Shown here: piece by piece, positions 1 through 9,552 of the stretch
How the letters are laid out: each line of letters opens with the position of its first letter
Position numbering within the stretch: the stretch's first letter is position 1
NCBI RefSeq assembly: GCF_030409635.1
Contig: NZ_JAUFQF010000001.1
Location: 434,001 to 498,000 of the forward strand
DNA: 64,000 nt
Direction: 5' to 3'
From: Vibrio agarivorans
GTDB taxonomy: Bacteria > Pseudomonadota > Gammaproteobacteria > Enterobacterales > Vibrionaceae
Made by a program: the position numbers and the translations under genes
Notes under the pieces: generated by a model
What the model saw: only the letters and a program-made list of their open reading frames with translations
Databases searched by the model: none
Told to the model about the DNA's origin: nothing

Positions 1-749
1 CCGCGCTCAGCACGCTTATCAAACGCCGCGCGTGGCATCATGCAGATCCCGGCGCCTTCGACAGTGGCATCGATGTTTAAACGCAAGCTGCTTACAGAAT
101 ACTTTGGACGATATGGTATGCGTATCGGCTTTCCTTCCTCTTTTAACTCCCAATAGGGTAGGTTGTTTCCCGATAGCAGTGGATGATTAACGAGATCTTC
201 AGCGCACTTCGGTTGGCCATGTTTCTCTATATAGGCTGGTGATGCTGCCATCATCAATGGTGACTCAAAGAGTTGCCGTTGAATTAGGTGGCTTGCATGG
301 GGTGGACTGGTCACGATAGCGAGGTCAATTTGCTCATCAAAAAACCTTTCTGTTCCAGCGCTAAACTGAATTGAGACCGACACTTCCGGATGAACTTCCA
401 TAAATTCAATCGCCATCTTCTGCAAAAAGTTATCAGCAAAAGGCTCAGGACATGAGATACGGATTTCTCCGGTCAGTACTGGTTGGCTGTTTGAAAGCTG
501 TGTCCACTGTTCGTTCAACTGCATAAATAGGGAAGCAAAACGCTGGTAGTACTCATCTCCAGCAGTGGTGAGCTGAAAATGTTTCGCATTGCGATGGACA
601 AGCTTTTCACCGAGCTTATCTTCAAGGCTTGCGACTGCTCTTGATAGAGTGGGAGCAGATACATATGTTTTAAGGCTCGCTGCGGCAAAGCCTCCACACT
701 CTACAGATTGACAGAATAGATATAGGTTAGAGATGTCTTTCGCTTTCAT
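1..749 (-). CDS. LysR-family transcriptional regulator, C-terminus cut by window edge
   Basis: About 249 residues are visible, starting at an ATG at 749. The N-terminal winged helix-turn-helix begins MKAKDISNLYLFCQSVECGG, with LysR-typical spacing through the A-S-L-K...P-T-L-S-R-A-V-A-S-L-E segment around residues 25-45. A substrate-binding domain follows from about residue 90 (GEIRISCPEPFADNF). It is divergent from the DUF2798 and carboxymuconolactone decarboxylase genes at 888-1749, the usual LysR/target arrangement, so it probably controls that pair in response to an unknown effector. The family assignment is firm; the ligand is unknown. The last ~50 residues lie outside the window. Confidence 0.9.
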   Translation of the reverse strand, partial: MKAKDISNLYLFCQSVECGGFAAASLKTYVSAPTLSRAVASLEDKLGEKLVHRNAKHFQLTTAGDEYYQRFASLFMQLNEQWTQLSNSQPVLTGEIRISCPEPFADNFLQKMAIEFMEVHPEVSVSIQFSAGTERFFDEQIDLAIVTSPPHASHLIQRQLFESPLMMAASPAYIEKHGQPKCAEDLVNHPLLSGNNLPYWELKEEGKPIRIPYRPKYSVSSLRLNIDATVEGAGICMMPRAAFDKRAER

Positions 750-887
750 TTTGATTCGCTCACAAACAATCGAGAGATACCAGAGTTAAGCATGCATATT
801 TGAAAGATTCAACTTAAATTCTGTCTGTTTTTGATGTGCTTTGATGGGGGTAATATAACCACATCAGTTACCCAGACGGAGTTAATC

Positions 888-1130
888 ATGAAAAAGTTTC
901 CACGTAAGTTCCAGTACCCATTAATGGTATCTATGGTTCTGCCTACTATGCTCTTAAGCATGCCAGCAATTATGGTAGCGAAGACTCTGCCGTCAAATGG
1001 GGTGTTTTTAGATGCATGGCTAAACGCGGTTTCACAAATGGTGCCATCAGCGTTACTCGTTTTAGCGCTCGTTGCACCAACGGTTCGCCTATTTGTGACC
1101 AAAGTGCTTATTGAGCCAGAAGCAAAATAG
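888..1130 (+). CDS. DUF2798 small inner-membrane protein
   Basis: An 80-residue protein starting at ATG 888, preceded by a good CGGAG ribosome site; an upstream in-frame ATG at 831 lacks one. The sequence begins MKKFPRKFQYPLMVSMVLPT and contains two predicted membrane helices, about residues 10-32 and 45-68, separated by a short loop with F-L-D-A-W. This is the DUF2798 pattern: two transmembrane segments, an M-S-x-x-M/L-P start to helix 1 and a P-x-x-R-L-F/V end. The biochemical function of the family is unknown. It lies 70 bp before the decarboxylase-family gene and is divergent from the LysR gene. Confidence 0.8.
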   Translation: MKKFPRKFQYPLMVSMVLPTMLLSMPAIMVAKTLPSNGVFLDAWLNAVSQMVPSALLVLALVAPTVRLFVTKVLIEPEAK

Positions 1131-1200
1131 CCAGACCGTCAAATAACGATCAAATTTAGTGAACAAATAACTAATCAAGCCAGATAAATAGGAAAGTAAA

Positions 1201-1749
1201 ATGAACGAATTTAAACTACACACTGTTGAATCAGCACCAGAGAAGAGTAAAGCAATCCTTGAGGGTGCTCAGAAGCAGATGGGTATGGTTCCTGGGCTTT
1301 ATGCTGTTATGGCCGAGTCACCGGAAACATTGAAAGCATACACTCAAATTCATCAACTATTCACCAATACATCGTTTGATGCTGAAGAGCTAACCGTGGT
1401 TTGGCAGACCATCAATGTTGAGCACGAGTGTCACTATTGTGTTCCTGCTCATACAGGTATTGCACATTCAATGAAAGTAGACCCTGCTTTAACAGAAGCA
1501 CTGCGTAACGATGAAGCGATGCCAACACCAAAGCTGCAGGCACTTAAAAACTTCACTCTTGCTGTTGTACGTCAGCGTGGCAATGTATCAGAAGCCGATA
1601 TCAGCGCATTTTTTGCCGCAGGCTATGCTCACCAGCAAGTGCTGGAAGTGATACTTGGCTTATCTCAAAAAGTGATCAGCAATTACGTAAACCACGTAGC
1701 TCATACACCTGTAGACAAAGTGTTCGAGAAGTTTGCGTGGTCTAAATAA
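1201..1749 (+). CDS. Carboxymuconolactone decarboxylase / AhpD-like family protein
   Basis: 182 residues. The centre carries the AhpD-type signature E-H-E-C-H-Y-C-V-P-A-H (residues ~77-87), with the redox CxxC pair and the following His typical of alkylhydroperoxidase-like members of the carboxymuconolactone decarboxylase family. The rest is predicted all-helical, as expected. The AAATA-GGAAAG leader supports the ATG at 1201. The likely role is a thiol-dependent peroxidase or a related small-molecule reaction, but the substrate cannot be read from sequence. It follows the DUF2798 gene and ends in a strong hairpin at 1769, so the two genes are probably one LysR-controlled transcript. Confidence 0.85.
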   Translation: MNEFKLHTVESAPEKSKAILEGAQKQMGMVPGLYAVMAESPETLKAYTQIHQLFTNTSFDAEELTVVWQTINVEHECHYCVPAHTGIAHSMKVDPALTEALRNDEAMPTPKLQALKNFTLAVVRQRGNVSEADISAFFAAGYAHQQVLEVILGLSQKVISNYVNHVAHTPVDKVFEKFAWSK

Positions 1750-1768
1750 CCATCAGGCACTCTATGAA

Positions 1769-1798
1769 AATAGCCATACAAAGCGCTTTATATGGCTA
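1769..1798 (+). terminator. Hairpin terminator after the AhpD-like gene
   Basis: ATAGCCATA at 1769-1777 pairs with TATGGCTAT near 1790-1798 around an AAAGCGCTTTA centre, and is followed by TTTTAAATT. Its position just after the stop at 1749 fits a rho-independent terminator. Confidence 0.7.
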
Positions 1799-1920
1799 TT
1801 TTAAATTAGCGAAATAACGTAAGTTTGGTTGGTTACTTGACGACGTATCTGAGTAATACTTCGTTATCGAGCACGACGTTGGTAGACCAAATAAAACTCG
1901 CTCCCGCGCCGCTAAACTTA

Positions 1921-4209
1921 TTAATTCAGTTTTCCTTCATCCAACGCACTAGCAACCCATACCAATGGTGCATTCCAGTTAATAGTGATCTCATTGAGTG
2001 TCCATGCATTGATGTTGTCGCGATAGCAAGTCTGTCCGATACAGCTCCCTTTTAACGGAGCAGCAACAGGGTCACTAAAACTGACGGAGTTTGGACCACC
2101 AATGAGTGCACCCGGAGCCGGGGCAGGATAGCTTTCATCTGCGGCTTTTGCCCAGAAGCGATGGTGCGGTCTTTGCGCAGCATTGGTGCCGTAGCCGGTC
2201 ACATAGGAAATGTTCATCGGGTTAGCACCCAACACGTAATCCATTGCATTGGCCGCCGCTTTTAGATATTGCAATTCACCTGTAAAGTCGTTGGCGTAGA
2301 TTAAAAATACGCTACGGTTGACCAGATTGGAGTTTGAGCCCCAAGGGTATTCTTCAACGCTGTATGGGATATGGTAGCCTTCGGCTTCGATCTGCTTGGT
2401 ATAGTTGTTTGCTGTTTCAATGATAGCTTGACGGGCTTTAGCTATTTCATCCTTACCCAGTGTATTGTCAACCACAGCAAGGCTTATCGTGCCGAGTGGC
2501 GCAGTATATTGCCAATAAATGTCGCCATCGGCTTCGATATTCGCTTTTGGCGTATCTAGGTATAACGGTGAATCAACGACCACTTGTTTATACTTGTCGT
2601 TGCCGGTTGTGATAAACAGTTCACTCGCCGCCCAGTAAATTTCATCATCCAGTTCTAAATCGTTGTATGGCCCCGAGCCTGTAAAGTTATCGTAGGCATA
2701 GATCTCTGGGTGTTTCTGCGCAGCATCCCATGCAGTTTGTGCAGCTTCGAGACATTGTTTAGAAAAGTCGGCATCAATATCACGCCATATACGTGCACAC
2801 TGTGCGCCAATTGCAGCTAAGTTGAGTGTTGCCGCGGTGCTTGGTTGCCCGACATAGCGTTTTTGCGTGTCCATATGTGGCGGCAGTGGCATACCTGTCC
2901 ATGCCTCATCGGCAATTTTGTGAAAGGCGAGTCCAGAAGCGTCAATCTCAGTCAATTCCAATTTTTGGTCGGCTGACTGATCCCCGATAGGTGCATAGAC
3001 TTTCTTACCAGCAGGAATTTGCATCGCAAGCATAAACTCAACATTCCAACGAGCCTCGCTCAATAAGGGGTTTACGCCGTTGTCTTTCTCTGGAATCGCG
3101 ACATTACCACTGGTAAATGGCGTGTTGGCACTATCGAGCCATAGACCACGCTCATAAAGGTTAAGCAGGGTCCATGTTGAAATACCGCTGTTGACCATAT
3201 ACTTTCCGTGGTCTCCGGCATCATACCAACCGCCCGTCGTATCGATAGTGAAATCACATCCAGGCCAATTATTACCCCATGAATCTTGCTTATCAAAACA
3301 GGTGACTACATCATTCGGGTGACCGGCAGGTCTTGCAAGATCGGGTCTTTGGACGAATTCAGGCTTAATTTCAATACCACTACGGTTTTGATAAAAGTAG
3401 GATAGAGCATCGTATTTTAGTCGCGAATACACGTTGCTTGAGATATCAAACGGAAATCCTTTGTCATCCTCAATCGCAACAGTAAGCCCACTCATTTCAG
3501 AAGTGTAGTGACTTAGATTAATGCGATGCAACTGCTCTCCTGAAGCACTGTTTTCTCCAAAGGGCTCAGTGCGCCCCATGTCAATGTTGATGCCTTGTGC
3601 GTTGCTGAGTGTCCATCTAAGAGGTTGTTCTGAGTCAGAAGCGATAAAGATAAATTTATCGGCTTTGGGTAAAAAGCCTATTTGGTTGTGTCGAATCGGA
3701 GAGTTCTCGACGATTTCTACGTAAGGTTTGCCTTGAATCGACATGTCGCTAATACAGACCGTTGCGGGTTTTTGTGCACCCATCTGAAATTGGAACTCAC
3801 CGCCAGCATCACTGGGTTTGTCTTGCTTGAACTCAAAGCTGTAGTGTTTTTTCTCAGTGCCAATTTTTGTGTCATTAACGAAGTAGTGGGTATAAGGAGG
3901 GCCTTCATGCTGGATGAGGGTTTTGACTTGAGTTACGACATCCGCATAGGCATTGAAGGAAATAGTATAGCTTTCACCTTCGGCAAGACCAACCCCACCG
4001 TGTCCAAGAATCACGCTCCACGGGTCACTACCTGGGTTCGTGATGTTCATACATGCTTGATTGTTATCTGTCGCTACTTGCGCGCCAGCAGTCCACCAAC
4101 CATCAATCCCGTTAAATTGCCCGTTGCGAATCATCTCATCGGCGTAAACCGAACCACTTGAAATCAGTGCCCCCGCAACCATAAATAAACGCATGTTGCC
4201 TTTACTCAT
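1921..4209 (-). CDS. Secreted glycoside hydrolase family 9 enzyme with N-terminal CBM
   Basis: 762 residues. A signal peptide (MSKGNMRLFMVAGALISSGS, cleaved after VYA) is followed by a CBM4/9-like beta-sandwich (about residues 25-150, G-x-F-x-x-x-x-x-W-W). Next come an Ig-like CelD N-terminal module (~165-265, R-x-N-Q-I-G-F-L-P) and a GH9 (alpha/alpha)6 catalytic domain to the end. GH9 landmarks are visible: W-Y-D-A-G-D-H-G-K-Y carries the catalytic base aspartates, R-P-H-H-R the C-terminal histidines, and N-E-I-T-I-N-W-N the catalytic acid glutamate. The enzyme should act outside the cytoplasm on a beta-1,4-linked polysaccharide or oligosaccharide. Vibrio GH9 enzymes can act on cello- or chitosan-type substrates, so the substrate is left open. 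Confidence 0.9.
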   Translation of the reverse strand: MSKGNMRLFMVAGALISSGSVYADEMIRNGQFNGIDGWWTAGAQVATDNNQACMNITNPGSDPWSVILGHGGVGLAEGESYTISFNAYADVVTQVKTLIQHEGPPYTHYFVNDTKIGTEKKHYSFEFKQDKPSDAGGEFQFQMGAQKPATVCISDMSIQGKPYVEIVENSPIRHNQIGFLPKADKFIFIASDSEQPLRWTLSNAQGINIDMGRTEPFGENSASGEQLHRINLSHYTSEMSGLTVAIEDDKGFPFDISSNVYSRLKYDALSYFYQNRSGIEIKPEFVQRPDLARPAGHPNDVVTCFDKQDSWGNNWPGCDFTIDTTGGWYDAGDHGKYMVNSGISTWTLLNLYERGLWLDSANTPFTSGNVAIPEKDNGVNPLLSEARWNVEFMLAMQIPAGKKVYAPIGDQSADQKLELTEIDASGLAFHKIADEAWTGMPLPPHMDTQKRYVGQPSTAATLNLAAIGAQCARIWRDIDADFSKQCLEAAQTAWDAAQKHPEIYAYDNFTGSGPYNDLELDDEIYWAASELFITTGNDKYKQVVVDSPLYLDTPKANIEADGDIYWQYTAPLGTISLAVVDNTLGKDEIAKARQAIIETANNYTKQIEAEGYHIPYSVEEYPWGSNSNLVNRSVFLIYANDFTGELQYLKAAANAMDYVLGANPMNISYVTGYGTNAAQRPHHRFWAKAADESYPAPAPGALIGGPNSVSFSDPVAAPLKGSCIGQTCYRDNINAWTLNEITINWNAPLVWVASALDEGKLN

Positions 4210-4468
4210 GTCTTCTCCTTAATCCCTATTTAGAAAACATTAATGTAATACTCGGGCGTGCGCTTCGGATAGTTAGACGAATATTGAACTGTGATTAAAG
4301 CACTCTAATGAAATGTAATTCGTGACTATGTAATCATATATAAATAATTTCATGGTGGAGTTTCATAATGATTTGCAGAGATGGAACGAAATCACGCCTC
4401 GAAATTTGTGAGCCAGATCGCTACAATAAGCGCCTTTTTGCGTTTCCAAGTAAGAGTAGGTAGGCACT

Positions 4469-6463
4469 GTGTACAACAAAGAGCAATTTGAACTTCTTGC
4501 ACCAGGTGGTGATCTCGAATCGATAAAGGCAGCCATCGCTGCAGGTGCAGATGCTATCTATTGTGGGCTTGATCGTTTCAACGCTCGAAACCGTGCCGCT
4601 AATATTACTCTTGATGTGCTTGATAGCGTGCTAGAACTCGCCCATCAACACGATTGCAAAATCTTCCTCACGTTGAATATCATTGTTCTTGAGAGTGAAA
4701 TTCCAGCTATTGTACGTTTACTACAGCAATTACTCGATACGCGTATTGATGGCGTTATTGTTCAAGATCTCGGCTTGGCATACATTCTAAAGCATCATTT
4801 TCCTGCTTTGGATATGCACGTATCTACACAAATGAATACGCACAATGAAGGTCAAATTGCCTTGCTTGGTAAGCTTGGTGCAAGTCGTGTGAATCTATCT
4901 CGTGAATTAAATATTGAAGAAATCACCCAACTAGCGGCATTTGGTCATCAGCACAATGTGTTGATGGAAGTGTTTGTGCATGGTTCATACTGTATCGGCT
5001 TTTCTGGTCTCTGTTATATAAGCTCGGCACGTAATGGTGCTTCGGGTAACCGAGGTCGATGCAGCCAGCCGTGTCGTGAGCAGTATCAGCAAACCGAGAT
5101 GGGCAAAGATTACCCATTAAACATGAAAGACAACTCAGCATTTAGTGATCTAGAAGCACTGGCTAAAGCGGGCGTTTATTCATTGAAGGTCGAAGGTCGA
5201 ATCAAGAAATCGCACTACGTGCATACTGTTGTGGATAGCTGGCGAAAGCAAATCGATCGCTTATGTGACAATGTCACTCTATCAGACGATACTGAAGCGC
5301 TATATACAGTCTTTAACCGCGATTTTACCAATGGATACCTTCAAGGTGATATCCACCGAGATATGTATATTGATAATCCGCGCGATTTCGCACCAACCCA
5401 CTTCAGTCAAAAAGCCAATGCTAAAACACCATTAGAGATTAAATCGATCAAACAAGCTCTCTATGACAAAAAGACGGAAATCATTGAGTCGGTTGAAGAG
5501 GCTACTTCGCAGATGCACATAGAAGCCAAAAGCAAACGCAGCTTAAAAGGTGCGATAGAGGTTGATGGTTTTAGTATGCCATCAAAATGTGATGATCAAT
5601 TCTCAAGTCAACCACCAAGATTGTCAGTCTTGCTTTCTGATAAACAGCAACTTTCGTTGATTAACCAGTTTACTGATGTCGAGTTTATGTATCAGTTACC
5701 TGACGCACTGGCAGAGTTTGTCGATGAAACGATTGAGTGCTTGCAGTCTAACTCGTCGTTAATCCCTCTGTTTCCGGCAGTATTGATTGGTGCTCACTTT
5801 GAAGCGGCTCGTCAGATTTTAGAAACGATTCAACCGAGAAAGATTGTGACCAATAATCTAGGCGTTGCTGAACTTGCTAAGACACTAAAACTTGAATGGA
5901 TCGCAGGCCCGCAACTGAACCTGTCTAATTCTTTCGCATTTAAGTGTATCGATGAAGAACTTCATGGCACTGGAGCGTATGTCTCTTCCGAACTGAATGA
6001 AAAGCAGATAAAGCGTCTCTATCGTCCAGAGGGTTTTGAACTTCACTACACGATTTATCAACCGTTGACGTTACTCACCAGTCGCCAATGTTTGTTCATT
6101 CAGAGTGTCGGATGTAAGAAACAACGCATGAATCGTGGCTGCATGAAACGTTGCTCAAAGCATGCATCGATACTCAACCTTAAAGACAACCCATACATTA
6201 TCGATAAAAAAGCAGGCAGTTTTAATAGCTTATACAGTGATAAAAATGTACTCAACCTTGAGGTTTTAGGTGACCTTAAAGAGACGTTTACTCATTTCAC
6301 CATTGATATACGAACGATCAAAACGCAGACCGAAGTGACAGTGAGTGATGAAGAGTTGATTACTTTGTTTTCCAAGCTAATCAGTGGACAAAGCGATCCT
6401 GATACGGTTCGAGAAGTCGTGATTAATACGACTAACCAGCAATACAAAAAAGGTGTCGCTTAA
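4469..6463 (+). CDS. Peptidase U32-family protein (RlhA/TrhP-like rRNA/tRNA hydroxylation type)
   Basis: 664 residues, with a GTG start at 4469 preceded by GTAGGTAGG. The N-terminal U32 barrel shows L-L-A-P-G-G-D-L-E-S, A-D-A-I-Y-C-G and the family cysteine region C-Y-I-S-S-A-R-N-G-A-S-G-N-R-G-R-C. This is followed by C-R-E, then K-V-E-G-R-I-K near residue 240. A second Cys-rich segment (C-L-F-I-Q-S-V-G-C ... G-C-M-K-R-C) lies near residues 540-570. Characterised relatives (RlhA, TrhP, UbiU/V) are Fe-S hydroxylation proteins rather than proteases, and the length matches RlhA (about 650). Which RNA base, or ubiquinone step, is served is an inference I cannot settle. Confidence 0.8.
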   Translation: MYNKEQFELLAPGGDLESIKAAIAAGADAIYCGLDRFNARNRAANITLDVLDSVLELAHQHDCKIFLTLNIIVLESEIPAIVRLLQQLLDTRIDGVIVQDLGLAYILKHHFPALDMHVSTQMNTHNEGQIALLGKLGASRVNLSRELNIEEITQLAAFGHQHNVLMEVFVHGSYCIGFSGLCYISSARNGASGNRGRCSQPCREQYQQTEMGKDYPLNMKDNSAFSDLEALAKAGVYSLKVEGRIKKSHYVHTVVDSWRKQIDRLCDNVTLSDDTEALYTVFNRDFTNGYLQGDIHRDMYIDNPRDFAPTHFSQKANAKTPLEIKSIKQALYDKKTEIIESVEEATSQMHIEAKSKRSLKGAIEVDGFSMPSKCDDQFSSQPPRLSVLLSDKQQLSLINQFTDVEFMYQLPDALAEFVDETIECLQSNSSLIPLFPAVLIGAHFEAARQILETIQPRKIVTNNLGVAELAKTLKLEWIAGPQLNLSNSFAFKCIDEELHGTGAYVSSELNEKQIKRLYRPEGFELHYTIYQPLTLLTSRQCLFIQSVGCKKQRMNRGCMKRCSKHASILNLKDNPYIIDKKAGSFNSLYSDKNVLNLEVLGDLKETFTHFTIDIRTIKTQTEVTVSDEELITLFSKLISGQSDPDTVREVVINTTNQQYKKGVA

Positions 6464-6580
6464 AGTACGGTTTATCACTGCGCAGTATGAGGGGACTTGT
6501 TTCTTCAGTGAATAATTAGTACTCCCTAATAGATGTACTAGTATCTTATTGAGTCTAATCACATTTCCCAAGGAGGGAGC

Positions 6581-7153
6581 ATGAAGAAAACGTTGTTGGC
6601 GTTAGGTGTGGTTGTTGCGGTCGCAGGCTGTGCAACGGGCGATACTCCAGAAGCAAAAAAGAAGAATGCTCGTGCAGAAACGCAATCAGCACTGGAAGAG
6701 ATTTATGCTGAGCATGATAGTGCGAAAAGTGCGGTGTCAGGAGCGTTGTCTTATCTAGTGTGCACGGGTTCAGATAGCTACCTCTTTGCGGCGGCTTCTG
6801 GTGGTGGTATTTGTACGTATCACAAAGGCGGGAGCATCGACTATTACCGATTTGCTTCTCTTGGCGCAGGGGTTGGTATTGGATTTAAAAAAGTTGCTTT
6901 TGTTTATGCTTATCATGATGCCGAAGCGATGAAGCGTTTTGAAGAAACCGGGTGGGACGCAGGGGCGAAAGCTGATGCCACCGCACAAGCCGATGGTGAA
7001 GGTGGACAAGCGGCAGCGAATACATCCTATGATGTCGAAGGCGTGAAAATATACCAAACGGCACTTTGGGGGGCAGCAGCACAAGCGACAGTTCAAGGTT
7101 ATAAATTCTGGATGACGGACTTCACTGACGATGTGATTGAAAACAAAGAATAA
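6581..7153 (+). CDS. Ysc84/lipid-binding-like lipoprotein
   Basis: 190 residues after a strong AAGGAGGGAGC ribosome site. The N-terminus MKKTLLALGVVVAVAGC is a lipoprotein signal with the lipobox V-A-G-C. The mature part has the glycine-rich pattern of Ysc84/SYLF lipid-binding proteins: F-A-A-A-S-G-G-G-I-C near residue 70, A-G-V-G-I-G near 97 and a later F-x-x-x-G-W-D-A-G-A-K-A-D-A segment. It is expected to be membrane anchored, outer or inner leaflet. No operon partner is seen, and a terminator follows directly. Confidence 0.7.
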   Translation: MKKTLLALGVVVAVAGCATGDTPEAKKKNARAETQSALEEIYAEHDSAKSAVSGALSYLVCTGSDSYLFAAASGGGICTYHKGGSIDYYRFASLGAGVGIGFKKVAFVYAYHDAEAMKRFEETGWDAGAKADATAQADGEGGQAAANTSYDVEGVKIYQTALWGAAAQATVQGYKFWMTDFTDDVIENKE

Positions 7154-7161
7154 ATGAATAC

Positions 7162-7188
7162 AAAGGCCTCGACAGAGGCCTTTCTTCT
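7162..7188 (+). terminator. Rho-independent terminator
   Basis: AAAGGCCTC GAC GAGGCCTTT (perfect arms, with CA between) is followed by CTTCT, just after the lipoprotein stop at 7153. Confidence 0.85.
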
Positions 7189-7367
7189 ATCACTTAAGTA
7201 TAAACTTAGTGCTAAACTAAAAATTAATCGATAGACCTAGTTTTACTCCTGTCTTAACTTTGTTAAAACATTGAAAAATAAGCGCTTGCCGCTTTTTATA
7301 TTATTGTCATTATAGGACAATAGCGTTTTACCCATGCTATACGAAACGATATCGGTGTTTGAAGACT

Positions 7368-8855
7368 ATGAACTTAAACAAACAATTCACGTTAGAACTC
7401 AAGTCTTTGATCGTCATTCTTATCTTTCCTCTCCTTATTATTATCCCAGCGGCCGTGGCTGTTGCTATCGGACGTGTGACAGATTCGTTAGACCAGTACT
7501 CGACGAGCTTTATTCGACGCGTTGATAGCATTATTGAGGAGCTTTACTTTGAGCATGGCCAAGTAAAAGATGCCAACTTTGATTGTGAGAACTTTAAAGA
7601 CGAACTGTTTTTTGACAGTACCTATCGCGAGATGTTCTTTGTAAAAAACGGTATCGTGGTTTGTAGTTCTCGCCTAGGAAGTGCTAAAGCGGATATTCGT
7701 CATTTACTTGGAGACAAAGGCATCAAAACAGGGGAGTACTTATATAATCGAGCTGGGGACCCCTCAAAGCGAACACTCATTGTCGCTACGGTTGACGATA
7801 GAGATCCATTCTCAGGTGTATTTTCGATGATTGACCGGGAATATCTACAAACCAATATTGGTAAGCAAATCAGCGATAGGGTTGGTGCATTAAGGTTTCG
7901 AGTGGGGACACAAACCTTCCCCCAGTATGATGATTTCTCTTCTGATAAGCACCATGTTAGCGCTAAGTCCAATCACTATGGCTACGAGATCATTGTGGAA
8001 GCCAAACAGTCTTATTTAGAACACATGATTAGTTATGTTGTCTTACAAGGCATCATCGTGTCGTTGTTGTTGTCTACTGCATTCGTAGCTTTTAGACGTT
8101 ACTTCCTCAAGGGGGACTCTCTTGTTGAAGACCTCAGGCGCGGCTTGGACAGAGATGAACTATTTTTGATGTATCAACCTGTTGTGGATAGTGAAAACAA
8201 GTCAGTGGTTGCCTTAGAAGCCCTTGCTCGCTGGGAACATCCTAGTATGGGTCTGATTGGGCCGAATGTGTTTATTCCCCTTGCTGAAGATTATGGCCTA
8301 ATCAATAAACTAACCAGTTATGTGTTAGACCGCGTTTATCGTGATTTATGTGGAATGGATGACGTCAAAGTATCTTATGTCGGCGTGAATATACCACCAC
8401 AGTATTTACATCATGCAAAACACATAGAACATCTACGTGATACGCATCGTTCTCTTGACGCACTGGGCGTTACGCTCTGCGTTGAGGTGACAGAGCGACA
8501 ATTGCTCGATGACGATGCACGCAATGCGCTGACTACATTACGCGGGTTTGGAATCAAAATCTCTATCGATGATTTCGGTACAGGGCACACAGCGTTGTCT
8601 GTTCTACAGAAAACCAGTTTCGATGTGTTGAAGATAGACAAGTGCTTTATTGATACCATTGGGGTTGATTCCGTGAATACCCCGGTTTTGCAAACCATTA
8701 TTGAGCTTGGGCACCGCCTAGGGGTTGATCTAGTCGCAGAGGGCGTTGAGACTTACGAGCAAGTTAGCTATTTGGATACTGCCAGTGTCCAATATCTTCA
8801 AGGGTATCATTTTTATAAGCCTCTCAATTTAACCCAGTTAAGAGAAATTCTTTAA
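7368..8855 (+). CDS. CSS-motif EAL-domain c-di-GMP phosphodiesterase
   Basis: 495 residues from ATG 7368; a TTG three codons upstream is less likely. There are two membrane segments (residues ~13-36 and ~220-240). They flank a periplasmic domain with the C-S-S-R-L-G motif of CSS sensors, whose cysteine pair in E. coli responds to DsbA/DsbB redox state. The C-terminal EAL domain has all catalytic landmarks: E-A-L-A-R-W, N-I-P-P-Q-Y, E-V-T-E-R, D-D-F-G-T-G, K-I-D-K and E-G-V-E-T. It should therefore hydrolyse c-di-GMP to pGpG at the inner membrane. It is a single gene with no visible partner. Confidence 0.9.
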   Translation: MNLNKQFTLELKSLIVILIFPLLIIIPAAVAVAIGRVTDSLDQYSTSFIRRVDSIIEELYFEHGQVKDANFDCENFKDELFFDSTYREMFFVKNGIVVCSSRLGSAKADIRHLLGDKGIKTGEYLYNRAGDPSKRTLIVATVDDRDPFSGVFSMIDREYLQTNIGKQISDRVGALRFRVGTQTFPQYDDFSSDKHHVSAKSNHYGYEIIVEAKQSYLEHMISYVVLQGIIVSLLLSTAFVAFRRYFLKGDSLVEDLRRGLDRDELFLMYQPVVDSENKSVVALEALARWEHPSMGLIGPNVFIPLAEDYGLINKLTSYVLDRVYRDLCGMDDVKVSYVGVNIPPQYLHHAKHIEHLRDTHRSLDALGVTLCVEVTERQLLDDDARNALTTLRGFGIKISIDDFGTGHTALSVLQKTSFDVLKIDKCFIDTIGVDSVNTPVLQTIIELGHRLGVDLVAEGVETYEQVSYLDTASVQYLQGYHFYKPLNLTQLREIL

Positions 8856-9000
8856 ATACATTGATTTATGTACGTGATAAGACAGGGGTTGTGTAGTCTG
8901 TGAGCGGCAATGTGAGGGTTTGGTCAAACTCACTATATTGCCATTTTACTTGTCGCTAAATCTGGTAGTTTGCGCGTTTTCCATTTATTTCAGGATTTTC

Positions 9001-9387
9001 ATGCGCTTCATATCATGTTTCGCACTCATAATAAGTGCTCTATTTATCTCTCCAGCTTTCTCCAAAACTGGCGTAGGCGTCATGGTTGGTAACCCTTACT
9101 TGGGGCTTGAGTTAAAACACAACTCGTTAAGAATGAACGTCAGTCTTGACGACAATTTTGGTGTTGGGGTCAATAAAGTCTTTGGAATTAGTGATACACC
9201 TTTCTATGTGTATGCGGGTGGGCACTATGTTGACCGTGACAAATACTCGATTGCACTTACGCCGGGTGTTGGTGTAGAAATTAATGCCAATCCAGTAGGT
9301 TTCTATATTGATTTTGGTCCTAGTTTCTATCTCGATGAGATGGATTTTGATTGGGAAGCTAGAGCAGGATTACGAGTGTACTTCTAG
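9001..9387 (+). CDS. Small secreted / outer-membrane barrel-like protein
   Basis: 128 residues from ATG 9001 (upstream in-frame codons would spoil the signal peptide). MRFISCFALIISALFISPAFSK is a clear signal peptide. The remainder alternates hydrophobic and polar residues in short strands with G-V-G-V repeats and ends in R-V-Y-F, a C-terminal aromatic typical of outer-membrane beta-barrels. No named family is recognised. It stands alone between the EAL gene and the efflux operon. Confidence 0.6.
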   Translation: MRFISCFALIISALFISPAFSKTGVGVMVGNPYLGLELKHNSLRMNVSLDDNFGVGVNKVFGISDTPFYVYAGGHYVDRDKYSIALTPGVGVEINANPVGFYIDFGPSFYLDEMDFDWEARAGLRVYF

Positions 9388-9552
9388 TATACGAGTATTG
9401 TGTCAAAATAGCGCATTCACATTCTGTAGCATTATTTAAGCACTATTCTTGATAATAAATTCCGATACTTTGAAGCCTGTGCGATCTTGAGCGATCAACA
9501 CCAAGTAAAATGACGCATTATTTTCTGTCTCTTGTAACCGTTTTCGCTAGCA

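Noticed and set aside
1835..1926. Minus-strand frame just after the GH9 stop reading G-A-G-A-S-F-I-W-S-T-N-V-V-L-D-N-E-V-L-L-R
   Set aside because: It looks protein-like but is only ~30 codons, has no start and cannot be assigned; it may be a remnant of a lost gene or chance.
3682..4161. Long + strand frames opposite the GH9 gene
   Set aside because: They lie wholly inside a well-supported minus-strand gene and have no ribosome site or recognisable motif.
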